Origin: Candidatus Geothermarchaeota archaeon | Lineage (GTDB): Archaea > Thermoproteota > Nitrososphaeria > Geothermarchaeales > JDFR-13 | Reading direction: 5' to 3' | Assembly: GCA_015523545.1 (NCBI GenBank) | Contig: WAKB01000001.1 | Span: 1 to 64,000, forward strand | Length of the DNA: 64,000 nt | Shown here: positions 34,083 to 42,261 of the stretch, piece by piece | How positions within the stretch are numbered: position 1 is the first letter of the stretch | How the letters are laid out: the number at the start of each line of letters is the position of its first letter | The notes under the pieces: model-generated | Told to the model about the DNA's origin: nothing | The model's input: only the letters and a program-made list of their open reading frames with translations | Databases searched by the model: none | Translations under genes and position numbers: made by a program

Positions 34083-35306
34083 ATGGAGCTGAGCCACGTA
34101 CTACCAGAGGTGGATAGATACTTTGAGTATGCTCTCGACACCGTCTATAAATATATTCATAAGACCCCTATGGACTATAGCGCGACTCTCTCCAAGATGG
34201 TTGGCGGGGAGGTATACCTGAAGTGTGAGAATCTACAGAAGACTGGTAGCTTCAAGGTTAGGGGTGCGATAACAAAGATCTCTAGGCTCAGGGGTAAGAC
34301 AGAAGGTGTAGTTGCAGTTAGTGCGGGTAACCATGCACAGGGAGTGGCATATGCAGCCTCCATATACGGCTTGAAATCCATAATCGTCATGCCGAGAGAT
34401 GCTTCTATATCAAAGGTGGAGGCCACGAAGAACTATGGCGGGGATGTCGTCCTGGCCGAGGGGGGATTCGGACACCTATTCCAGCTCGGCTACGAGATAT
34501 CGAGGAGTAGGGGCTATGAATTCGTCCATCCCTACGACGACCCCGAGATAATCGCTGGTCAGGGCACCCTTGGATGGGAGATCCTACAGCAGGTTAGCGA
34601 CGCAGACACGATAGTAGTGCCCATCGGGGGCGGGGGCCTGATATCCGGAATCTCCTACATAGCGAAGAAGCTGAGGCCAAGCATAAGGATCATAGGGGTC
34701 GAGTCAGAGGCCGTACCAAAGGCCAGCGAGGCTAGGAAGGCGGGGAGGATAGTCGATGTGGAGGTCAGGCCGACACTGGCCGATGGGCTCTCAGCTAAGA
34801 GGCTGGGTGAGCTCACCTTCCAGTTCATAGAGAAGTATGTAGATGAGATCTACACCGTCTCTGAGGAGGCTATTGCACAGGCAATCTACTTCATCCTAGA
34901 GAGGAGTAAGATGCTTGTGGAGGGTGCAGGTGCCACCACCGTGGCAATGATCTTCGACGGGCATGGAGACCTATTCAGAAATGGGAAGACGGTCTTCCTA
35001 CTATCCGGTGGGAATATAGACCTTACATCGATCTACAGAATCCTACTTAGAGGCCTGAGCGAGGCTAAGAAGATCGTCAGTCTCGAGGGATATGCCCTGG
35101 ACGTGCCCGGGACACTAGCCAGGATAGCCGGGATAATAGCTGAGAAGGGCGGTAACATAGTAGATGTTTTCCACGACAGGATGGATATCTATACACCCCC
35201 TGGATACACCAACCTGAAGATCATTGTAGAGGTGCCCAACCCAGAGACTATTGAGGAGATAAAGGAGATGCTGCGCCACTCAGGGATATGGATAAGCAAA
35301 GGATGA
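34083..35306 (+). CDS. ilvA: Threonine dehydratase with ACT domain
   Basis: 407-410 residues. Fold type II PLP enzyme with PLP lysine in SFKVRGA (Lys61 in track numbering), the GNHAQGVA and GGGGLISG phosphate loops, and a C-terminal ACT domain from about 335 (ALDVPGTLARIAGIIAEKGGN). Converts threonine (and serine) to 2-oxobutyrate (pyruvate) plus ammonia. The single ACT domain and length match the TdcB-like/archaeal group rather than long biosynthetic enzymes with two. AGGTG precedes the ATG at 34083. Clustered with RidA, which clears its 2-aminoacrylate/crotonate product. Confidence 0.93.
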   Translation: MELSHVLPEVDRYFEYALDTVYKYIHKTPMDYSATLSKMVGGEVYLKCENLQKTGSFKVRGAITKISRLRGKTEGVVAVSAGNHAQGVAYAASIYGLKSIIVMPRDASISKVEATKNYGGDVVLAEGGFGHLFQLGYEISRSRGYEFVHPYDDPEIIAGQGTLGWEILQQVSDADTIVVPIGGGGLISGISYIAKKLRPSIRIIGVESEAVPKASEARKAGRIVDVEVRPTLADGLSAKRLGELTFQFIEKYVDEIYTVSEEAIAQAIYFILERSKMLVEGAGATTVAMIFDGHGDLFRNGKTVFLLSGGNIDLTSIYRILLRGLSEAKKIVSLEGYALDVPGTLARIAGIIAEKGGNIVDVFHDRMDIYTPPGYTNLKIIVEVPNPETIEEIKEMLRHSGIWISKG

Positions 35307-35309
35307 CCA

Positions 35310-36140
35310 CTACTCCCTAAGCCTATAGACCCGTCTCTGACCCTCCCTCACCACCTCTACCACTCCACTCTCAACAAGTTTTGAGAGCCGTCTATATAGT
35401 GGGGACTTTGGGATACCCGTCTCCTCCATAAGCTCCGAGGCAGTCATAGGCCTCCTCCTCAACGCCTCTATTATCAGCCTATCCCTCTCATCCTCAACGG
35501 CCTCCACGAATCTCTTCCTCCCCCTATGGAGTATTATGAGTGTGGCTCCCGCTGCAATGGCTACGATGAGTATGATTGGTAGCGGGTCTATACCTCCTGT
35601 ATCAGCCCCATCACCCCCGCCGCCATCCACGCCGTCACCACCATCTATGGGTGGTGGGCTCGTCACATACTCGATCGTTACGTTGCCGGGTCCGAAGTCT
35701 AGGGCGGGTGAGCCGTTCACAAAGGATATGCCATAGTTCTCCCTCGAGACTGATAGGATTATTGTGCCCTCTGGGAGGAGTATCCTATAGGGTGTATCGA
35801 AGCCTATCTCCAGCCTCCATATCTCGGCCTCCTTGGAGGTGAGGCCGTAGAAATAGGCCTCTACCGAGGCCCTTTCAGAGGTGGATATGAATATCAGCTC
35901 ATCACCCTCCAGCAGGTATGGGAGGTCACCCCCCTCAGTATATACCCTGACGTGGAACGGCTCCGAGGGTAGTCTGAGCGATATGTTCTCGGGAGGTATG
36001 GTAACCAGGTCATAGAGAACCATGACGGAGCCGTCCCTATAGACCTCTACCAGTATATTCCTAACCTGGTATGGATACGCCCCCACATACGTGGCGGCTA
36101 TGAGGATGAGAAGGAGGTATATGGTGGGGGCTAGCCTCAT
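35310..36140 (-). CDS. Membrane protein with extracytoplasmic sensor and cytoplasmic winged helix (second copy)
   Basis: 276 residues. N-terminal signal segment (residues 4-20), beta-rich outside domain to about 165, a Gly/Asp-rich linker (GGDGVDGGGGDGADTGG), one membrane helix near 187-206, then a winged helix: DRLIIEALRRRPMTASELMEE, KSPLYRRLSKLVESGVVEV and a basic end. Matches the architecture of the 31711-32577 protein, though their outside domains share little obvious identity. It starts 20 bases after the secreted repeat protein gene and is co-transcribed with it. Confidence 0.78.
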   Translation of the reverse strand: MRLAPTIYLLLILIAATYVGAYPYQVRNILVEVYRDGSVMVLYDLVTIPPENISLRLPSEPFHVRVYTEGGDLPYLLEGDELIFISTSERASVEAYFYGLTSKEAEIWRLEIGFDTPYRILLPEGTIILSVSRENYGISFVNGSPALDFGPGNVTIEYVTSPPPIDGGDGVDGGGGDGADTGGIDPLPIILIVAIAAGATLIILHRGRKRFVEAVEDERDRLIIEALRRRPMTASELMEETGIPKSPLYRRLSKLVESGVVEVVREGQRRVYRLRE

Positions 36141-36160
36141 GTAAAAAGGGATTGGGAGGG

Positions 36161-37516
36161 TCAGCTATATTTCGCTAGGAGCTCGTCAACCCTCTGTATA
36201 AGGCTGTCGAGATACTTGAAGACGAAGTCGGGTATATTTGGGTAGCGTGAAAGCCTATCCCTTAGCTCGGTGAGCCCCTCCCTAATCATGCTCAGCTGGA
36301 AGACTAGGTACTCCCTGGTTATCTCGCCAGCCTCATACTTCTTTACCAGCTCATCGATCCTCTCCTCGAACTCTCTAAGCATCGAGAGGAACTGGCTGGC
36401 CAGCCTATCCATACCACCCCTGATCCTCCTAATCTCCTCCCTAATAGACTCCCTAATCTCATCCAGCCTCTCCAGCACCGGCATAGGCACCGGTATTCCT
36501 AGGCCTGGCAGCTCCTCCATAAGGCCCTCGAGCCTGTTCAACGCCTGCTCAAGACTCGTTAGCGCAGCCTCCACATCACCGTTGTCGAGGCTCTCAATAG
36601 CGCTGTCGACGAGGCTCTTAACCTCCCTCATAACCTCCACCACGTCTCCAGCCTTCCTCCTAACCTTCTCGTCGACACCTATCTCTACACCCTTCTCCGC
36701 TATCCGCTCAGCCCTCTCGATGAACTCTCCTATTAGGCTTGATAGTAGGGCTAGGCGTGCCCTGGCCTCACTCATCTGGCCGTTATTGATCAGGTTTATC
36801 GAGCTGTTTATTTCAGCTATGACCTTCATAACGAAGGCCATGGTTATGGTGCCTGCCACCATCTGTAGACTTATCGATGCCCAGTCCCTCCTGAGGCTCT
36901 GCCTAATACTCATTATCAGCTCCTCAAGCCTCTGATCAATCTCCCGTAGCCTCTCTATAGCTACCTCTGGCCCTATCACGTCGACCTCATCCATGAGCTG
37001 GAGCAGCTCGTCCCTAGCCTCCCTAAGATCGGCTATTATCTCATCAATATTGATGTCGATACAGTATCCTGTGGAGGCGGCTCCACATACAACTCCAGAC
37101 TCCTCCATCCTCTCAGCGGCATCTATCGCAGACTCCACTATCTTTAGCCTGACCCTTATAGCCGCCATGACCGCCTCTACATCTAGGGTCTCCTCGGGGG
37201 GTGCGACTGTGTAGACATACTTGATTACTGGGGCTAGGAGGGTGCCCGCCTTTATGAGCATGTCGACTGCCTCCTCCTCATCAGCCTCTCTAGCCTGGCT
37301 CACAAGGTTCTTGGCCTCCTCCAGATTGGCCTGTAGATCTTCTGGGAGGGTTATGTTGTGTGCCTCTATGTATTGCTCGAGCCGCTCAATAAGCCTCTCC
37401 ATATGTTCGATATACTTGTCTATAGGCCTCTCAGCCCCAATCACGGACGTGTCTACCAGAACCCCGCTGAGCACGAGCGCCATCAGTGTGACAGCTGAGA
37501 GTAGTCTATACATCAT
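36161..37516 (-). CDS. Secreted helical-repeat protein (second copy)
   Basis: About 451 residues from ATG 37516 (GGTGAG seven bases upstream; the track uses GTG 37528). Signal segment about residues 4-26, then almost entirely alpha-helical and charged, with units such as LINNGQMSEARARLALLSSL and SLDNGDVEAALTSLEQALNR that resemble the 45-residue units of the 29667-31637 protein. Two Cys lie in VVCGAASTGYCID. No membrane anchor. Co-transcribed with the downstream winged-helix membrane protein, so the two may work as secreted ligand/scaffold and sensor. Confidence 0.7.
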   Translation of the reverse strand: MMYRLLSAVTLMALVLSGVLVDTSVIGAERPIDKYIEHMERLIERLEQYIEAHNITLPEDLQANLEEAKNLVSQAREADEEEAVDMLIKAGTLLAPVIKYVYTVAPPEETLDVEAVMAAIRVRLKIVESAIDAAERMEESGVVCGAASTGYCIDINIDEIIADLREARDELLQLMDEVDVIGPEVAIERLREIDQRLEELIMSIRQSLRRDWASISLQMVAGTITMAFVMKVIAEINSSINLINNGQMSEARARLALLSSLIGEFIERAERIAEKGVEIGVDEKVRRKAGDVVEVMREVKSLVDSAIESLDNGDVEAALTSLEQALNRLEGLMEELPGLGIPVPMPVLERLDEIRESIREEIRRIRGGMDRLASQFLSMLREFEERIDELVKKYEAGEITREYLVFQLSMIREGLTELRDRLSRYPNIPDFVFKYLDSLIQRVDELLAKYS

Positions 37517-37533
37517 TGTACTACTCACCGTTG

Positions 37534-37541
37534 ATATGTGG
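37534..37541 (-). promoter_or_regulatory. CCACATAT motif before second repeat-protein gene
   Basis: CCACATAT on the minus strand lies 18-25 bases before the chosen ATG (37516), between a TATA-like CTAAAATAGG (about 37551-37560) and the expected start of transcription. The same 8 bases occur before the membrane winged-helix gene at 6966 and in the promoter of the first secreted repeat protein at 31685-31692. Confidence 0.3.
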
Positions 37542-37556
37542 GGCTGGCATCCTATT

Positions 37557-38246
37557 TTAGGGAGCCAGTGGGAATATGATGGGAAGATAGTGGGAAATCC
37601 TCTCCAGACCCTTTCCAGCTGATTCCTCCCTAGCTGAGAGCCTTCTACCGAGGATAGCGAATATATTGGCTAGTAGTGTCAGGCTCAACGTGGGGGACAC
37701 GACAGGCCGGAGAGTGGTGCTGAGAGTCTCCGGGCTTCCCAAGACACTTATAGAGACAGCCACCCCTACCGAGAGACCCGGCCCTATCGAGCCGCCCAGC
37801 CCTATGAGTAGGAGGGAGTAGACGATTGTCAGGACCATCCCGGTCAGGGATGGGAGTTTGAACCCTATCAACTCCCTGGACAGCCTCCTATCCCTGACTA
37901 GTGAACCAGCCACCAGTGATAGCCCGGCCACTGCATAGGAGAGCTTTGAGGAGAGGTATAGATAGTTGAGTATTGGCATATCTCCACTCGTGCCGAAGAG
38001 TAGTATTGAGACCTTGTCGAAGCCGAAGGACACCTCACCAGCCTCAGAGGCCAGCCTCACCAGTGGTCCCCCGAATAGTACTAGGTAAAGGGTTATCAGG
38101 CCTGAGAGGAGGGCAGGGACATTTACATGCCCCAGGTAGAAGACCTTCTCAAGCAGCGTCCTATCACGAGACGGATATGTATCCGGTGAACTCGACCCTC
38201 CTGACGAATACCTCACCCTGATACTCCACCTCCATGTACAGTACAA
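37557..38246 (-). CDS. Membrane protein, unknown
   Basis: At most 229 residues. The first 30 codons overlap the upstream gene in another frame and look non-coding, so the true start is probably near 38165 at a non-ATG codon. Five or so membrane helices (VPALLSGLITLYLVLFG, LSYAVAGLSLVAGSLV, GMVLTIVYSLLLIGLGG, GLSVGVAVSISVLG, LSLTLLANIFAILG) and a short cytoplasmic tail. No family recognised. It follows the small secreted beta protein on the same strand, downstream of the ABC importer. Confidence 0.55.
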   Translation of the reverse strand: MYCTWRWSIRVRYSSGGSSSPDTYPSRDRTLLEKVFYLGHVNVPALLSGLITLYLVLFGGPLVRLASEAGEVSFGFDKVSILLFGTSGDMPILNYLYLSSKLSYAVAGLSLVAGSLVRDRRLSRELIGFKLPSLTGMVLTIVYSLLLIGLGGSIGPGLSVGVAVSISVLGSPETLSTTLRPVVSPTLSLTLLANIFAILGRRLSAREESAGKGLERISHYLPIIFPLAP

Positions 38247-38667
38247 TGTTCACGTCATACCTACCCTTGGCGAACTGGGAGGCGGGTATCCCGAGCTCCA
38301 CGGGTATCTTGAAGCTCAGCGACTTACCAGCTTCCAAGGTGCCTAGATCCATGTCTAGGAATACGTCTTGTGAGAGGCGTAGCTCTGCACCCGTAGGCTC
38401 GACGCTCGAGATATTCACAGTAGCATTGATGACCTTGAGACTGAACTCCCTGTTACCAGTGTTCAGGGCCTTCACCACAAGGAGCATCTTCGAGTCCTCG
38501 ATAATCATGTCCTCCAGACGGAACTCCGCCTCTATACGTATCGTCTCGAAGTCGAGCTGTAGAAACCTCTGTATATCGAAGTCGACAAGGTAGAGCCCAT
38601 AGAGTATGGGTGCCGCAAACATGATTATGAGTATAATGTTGACTAGTTTCGATACATGGCTAGACAC
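38164..38667 (-). CDS. Membrane-anchored protein with LEA14-like beta domain
   Basis: 167 residues starting at GTG 38667. One N-terminal membrane helix (residues about 8-27) then a single beta-sandwich: LLVVKALNTGNREFSLKVIN, AGKSLSFKIPVELG and YMEVEYQGEVFVRRVEF, resembling water-stress/LEA14-type domains. It faces outside the cell. An AT-rich promoter with ATTATTAATAAT (38691-38702) lies about 29 bases upstream, so it can be expressed apart from the importer. Role unknown; with the next gene it could form a small envelope complex. Confidence 0.62.
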   Translation of the reverse strand: MSSHVSKLVNIILIIMFAAPILYGLYLVDFDIQRFLQLDFETIRIEAEFRLEDMIIEDSKMLLVVKALNTGNREFSLKVINATVNISSVEPTGAELRLSQDVFLDMDLGTLEAGKSLSFKIPVELGIPASQFAKGRYDVNIVLYMEVEYQGEVFVRRVEFTGYISVS

Positions 38668-38712
38668 GCGGCACCCCCACCAACAAATCCATTATTAATA
38701 ATACATTATGTA

Positions 38713-39495
38713 TTAAATCGTTGACTGCTTCTCCTCCAGCTTCATCCTCAGATACGTGAAGATCATCGCTACTAGCACTATTATCGTGGAGAGGGCGTTG
38801 ATGTCTAGCTCCACCCTACCCCTAGCCACCCTCGTCCAGATATAGACCGGCAGCGTGTCGAAGCCAGTAGGCCTGGTGAAGAAGGTCTTTATGAAGTCGT
38901 CATAGCTCCATATGAATGTCAGGAAGGCCGCCGCCAATACAGCCGGCATCATCAGAGGGATGGTTACCTTTACAAAGGTCCTGATCTCATCTGCTCCGAG
39001 AGTCATCGCGGCCTCCTCATACTCCCTGTTCCAGCCCTGGAACCTCGCCTTTAGGATCAGGTATGCCAGGGGGGCGTCGAAGGCCACATGCCCAATTATA
39101 ATTGTGAATGGGCTGAGAGGTATCCCTACTATGCTTAGGAAGAGGGCCAGGGTCACTGCCTCGACTATCTCTGGTATGATTATCGGCACCATGATTAAGC
39201 TGTCTAGGATCGTGCTCCCCCTAGGCCTGTAACGAGTGACCCCGTAGGCCATCAATATACCGAGGATAAGTGAGACAACCACAACTATCAACGCTGTCCA
39301 TATAGAGTTGTAGAATGAGCCCCAGACCCTCTCATTTGAGAATAGGCTGATATAGTTCTCTAGGGAGAAGCCCTCAAAAACCACCTTTGACCTCGAGGCG
39401 TTGAATGAGAAGGCAACCATGACCGCGATAGGCACATATATGAGAACCATAACCGTCCAGAAGAATATCTTCAGCAATGTATCCACGACCTTCAA
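38713..39495 (-). CDS. Polyamine-type ABC permease (PotC-like)
   Basis: 260 residues, six membrane helices. The binding-protein-dependent permease EAA loop is seen as EYEEAAMTLGADEIRTFVKVTIPLMMP near residue 155. Together with the upstream permease and binding protein it forms a spermidine/putrescine-type importer. The start overlaps the upstream permease by 4 bases. No ATPase gene of this system is in the window. Confidence 0.88.
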   Translation of the reverse strand: MKVVDTLLKIFFWTVMVLIYVPIAVMVAFSFNASRSKVVFEGFSLENYISLFSNERVWGSFYNSIWTALIVVVVSLILGILMAYGVTRYRPRGSTILDSLIMVPIIIPEIVEAVTLALFLSIVGIPLSPFTIIIGHVAFDAPLAYLILKARFQGWNREYEEAAMTLGADEIRTFVKVTIPLMMPAVLAAAFLTFIWSYDDFIKTFFTRPTGFDTLPVYIWTRVARGRVELDINALSTIIVLVAMIFTYLRMKLEEKQSTI

Positions 39496-40409
39496 ATAAG
39501 GGTCACCTCCCTACCCACGAAGCGGAAGTAGAGATATGTCGCGATAACTATCAGGCCTACGTATACCATCGCCGCCGCACTGCCCAGTGCCCAGCCCTGT
39601 ATACCACTCACCTTTATGAACTGGTCGAAGATTAGGCGGCCTATTGGGTATGACTTGCCACCACCCACTATGATAGGTATTATGAACTCCCCCATAGCAG
39701 GTATGAATACAAGGAGGCTACCAGCTATTATCCCCGGCTTAGCCAGTGGCAGGGTAACCTTAACAAGGGTCTTGAAGGGGGTCGCCCCAAGTGTATATGC
39801 AGCCTCTATAAGCTCCTTATTGATCTTCTCCACCACCCCGTAGATCGGGAGGAGCATGAATATCAAGTAGCTATACACCATCGTGATTAGGACCGCCGCG
39901 TCAGTACCAATAATGGATATCGGGCCATCGGTGATCCCAAGTGCCATCAGGGTTGTGGAGACGATCCCGTCAGGGTGGAAGAGGAACCTAATGGCGTAGA
40001 CACGTATGATGAAGTTTACCCAGAAGGGTAGGAAGATGAGGAAGAGGACGAAGTTCTTCCTCCTCCTATCAAGCTTAAAAGCCATGTAATAGGCCATGGG
40101 GAAGGATATCAATAGAGTTCCAATAGTCGTGAAGGATGCGTAATACAGGCTCTGCATAATACTGACAGAAGTCCCTGGACTAGTGAAGAACTTGATGTAA
40201 TACTCGAGGTTGGGCTGGAGGCTAAGTATCCATACAAAGGTATTCCCAACCCGCTCCCTAACAAGCATGTCAAAACTAAGGAGTAGCGAGACGACGAAGG
40301 GGAGGAAGAAGAATACTGCAAGGGTTATAAGGCCAGGGGATAAAAAGAGTATGGTTTTAAGCCGCCGGTCCCTACGTATCCTATCTGCCAAGCGGCTAAG
40401 CAGCGACAC
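39492..40409 (-). CDS. Polyamine-type ABC permease (PotB-like)
   Basis: About 305 residues from GTG 40409, which overlaps the stop of the binding-protein gene (TAGTG); the track starts eight codons earlier at TTG. Six membrane helices, long first loop, and the EAA motif ELIEAAYTLGATPFKTLVKVTLPLAKPG near residue 205. Pairs with the PotC-like subunit downstream. Confidence 0.88.
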   Translation of the reverse strand: MSLLSRLADRIRRDRRLKTILFLSPGLITLAVFFFLPFVVSLLLSFDMLVRERVGNTFVWILSLQPNLEYYIKFFTSPGTSVSIMQSLYYASFTTIGTLLISFPMAYYMAFKLDRRRKNFVLFLIFLPFWVNFIIRVYAIRFLFHPDGIVSTTLMALGITDGPISIIGTDAAVLITMVYSYLIFMLLPIYGVVEKINKELIEAAYTLGATPFKTLVKVTLPLAKPGIIAGSLLVFIPAMGEFIIPIIVGGGKSYPIGRLIFDQFIKVSGIQGWALGSAAAMVYVGLIVIATYLYFRFVGREVTLI

Positions 40410-41587
40410 TACGCCGTCTGCACCTGCTGCCAATACCTCTGCCAGAGCTCCTCCAACTCGGGTGTCAACATAGTCCAGTAGAGCTTGTCATAGAGGCTCT
40501 CCGGGACGAAGATGGTCGGATCATTCCTCAATATCTCGGGGACATACTTGATACCGGCTGGGAATGGATACTTCACAGTCATGGTGTGGATAGCCGATAT
40601 TACAGGGTCTAGGAACCAGTTGATGAAGGCATGGGCATTCTCAATATTCTTGGCATTAGCGGGTATCGCGAAGTTGTCGAACCAGGCCACTGCACCCTCC
40701 TCAGGAACCACATACTTGATCTGTGGATTGGCAATACCCATCAGAACCTCAGTCTCACTGGATTCATAGATGATACCTGCGATGTCACCGTTCCATGCCT
40801 GGGAGATATAGAAGAGGCTCCCAGTCGGTAGGTTCTCCATGATTGCCTCTGTAGAGGCATATCCATAGAGGTATGGCTTCTGCGCTATAAGGAGGTCGGC
40901 TATGTCCTGAAGCTGGTTCTCATCCATAGTATCAATGGGATAGCCTAGATAGATTGCGGCTGCATCCATAACCTCTATACTCTCCTCCAGCATAGTCACC
41001 TTCCCAGCGTGCCTCCTTATGATGCTGTCTGGATTATCAACGTCGAAGAGGTCTCCCCAGCTTGTGATCTCGTCCCCGCCAAGCTTATCCTCGTTATAGG
41101 CTATCGCCGTTGTTCCGTAGCTATAGATTACTGTATACTCGTTGTCGGGGTCCCACTCCCTACCCATGAAGTTCTCGGGAATATACTCGACGTTTGGGAT
41201 CTTGTCGAGGTCGATCTTCTGGATAAGCCCCTTCTCAATCAATGAAGGGATGTATGAAGCGCTTGGAACCACAAGGTCATAGCTGACTGTACCGAGCTCC
41301 AGAGTAGCTACAAGCTCATCGTTAGACTCGTAGTGGTCGATGGTCAGCCTGATACCATTCTCCCTCGCCCACTGGTCGATAAGCTCCAGGTTGGCGTACC
41401 ACGTCCAGTTGTAGAAGTTGAACTCCTCCTCAAGCTCCACACCAGCCCTCGAGGCAAGCTCCCTAATCCTCTCGTTGAGACTGTCGACCTCGCCCTGCCT
41501 AGCCATGTAGCCAGCTCCGACTCCAAGTGCTAGTCCGGCGGCCCCGGCCACCGCTACCCTCAAGAAGTCACGGCGACTAGACACCAT
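40409..41587 (-). CDS. Polyamine-type ABC substrate-binding protein with Tat signal
   Basis: About 392 residues from ATG 41587. The N-terminus SSRRDFLRVAVAGAAGLALG is a twin-arginine signal, so the protein is folded before export. The mature part has the PotD/PotF-like pattern FNFYNWTWYANLELIDQWA, later YSYGTTAIAYNEDKLGGDE and AHAFINWFLDP. It captures a small cationic or other organic substrate outside the cell and delivers it to the two permeases downstream. TATA-like TTTAAAAG (about 41629-41638) lies 45 bases upstream. Confidence 0.9.
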   Translation of the reverse strand: MVSSRRDFLRVAVAGAAGLALGVGAGYMARQGEVDSLNERIRELASRAGVELEEEFNFYNWTWYANLELIDQWARENGIRLTIDHYESNDELVATLELGTVSYDLVVPSASYIPSLIEKGLIQKIDLDKIPNVEYIPENFMGREWDPDNEYTVIYSYGTTAIAYNEDKLGGDEITSWGDLFDVDNPDSIIRRHAGKVTMLEESIEVMDAAAIYLGYPIDTMDENQLQDIADLLIAQKPYLYGYASTEAIMENLPTGSLFYISQAWNGDIAGIIYESSETEVLMGIANPQIKYVVPEEGAVAWFDNFAIPANAKNIENAHAFINWFLDPVISAIHTMTVKYPFPAGIKYVPEILRNDPTIFVPESLYDKLYWTMLTPELEELWQRYWQQVQTA

Positions 41588-41806
41588 AACCACCAGGGCC
41601 TGATGTTATTCTTATCCCTGAAAACCTCTTTTAAATCAACCTACTCTTTCCTGTATGTAGAAATGGTTAACAATAAGTATACATATTTAGGCGATCGGCT
41701 AGACCCAAACATCAACACAATGGTTTTTATCTATACGTAATTCCTCTGAGACGCCGGAGATACATAATCCCAGCCTCATTAGCCTGGTGGGGCGATATAT
41801 TTAAAC

Positions 41807-42259
41807 ATGGGATGCATAGATCCACGCTTCTTCGACAAGGAGATATACGCCATCTACAGAGCTGTGAACGAGAAGATTGGGGAGGAGACCTGGTGGATAG
41901 TCTGGAGGGCTGGTGAGATACTCCTAGACGAGCTATGGGGAGAACTCGGCCTATCAAGCCTAGGCCTAGGAGAGGCGCTCAAGAAGCTTGGTGAGTGGCT
42001 GAAGAGTGTCGGCTATGTGGAGGACATAGAAGTACGTCTACGCGATGGAGAGGCGGAATACATCATGACAGAGCCGGTCATCACACCCGGTGCCAAGAGG
42101 CTTATAGATGAGGGAATGGTGCCGCCACACATCTCTACGAGCCTACTATTCGCCCTCCTGAAGAGGTATGGCTACAGGGCGGAGATGGCGGGAGACCCGG
42201 TTTTCCTGGAGGACGGCCGTGTACTCGAGAGATGGCGACTAGTAAAACTTGATGAATAG
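41807..42259 (+). CDS. Small archaeal protein of unknown function
   Basis: 150 residues, alpha/beta, no membrane segment or signal. Helix EEETWWIVWRAGEILLDELW, then LGLGEALKKLGEWLKSVGYV and a beta part ending GDPVFLEDGRVLERWRLVK. The pattern faintly recalls V4R/Bet3-like small-molecule sensor domains, but I cannot support it. ATG directly follows ATATATTTAAAC without a close ribosome site. Two bases separate its stop from the M28 peptidase start, so they are co-translated. Confidence 0.65.
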   Translation: MGCIDPRFFDKEIYAIYRAVNEKIGEETWWIVWRAGEILLDELWGELGLSSLGLGEALKKLGEWLKSVGYVEDIEVRLRDGEAEYIMTEPVITPGAKRLIDEGMVPPHISTSLLFALLKRYGYRAEMAGDPVFLEDGRVLERWRLVKLDE

Positions 42260-42261
42260 GT

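Noticed and set aside
36270-37622. Plus-strand ORFs of 221 and 133 residues
   Set aside because: Antisense to the secreted helical-repeat protein; Ser/Ile/Leu-rich translation is typical of shadows of Glu/Arg/Leu-rich genes.
41594-41806. 213-base gap examined for a tRNA or small RNA
   Set aside because: No cloverleaf, no C/D boxes; only TATA-like elements for the importer operon and for the gene at 41807.
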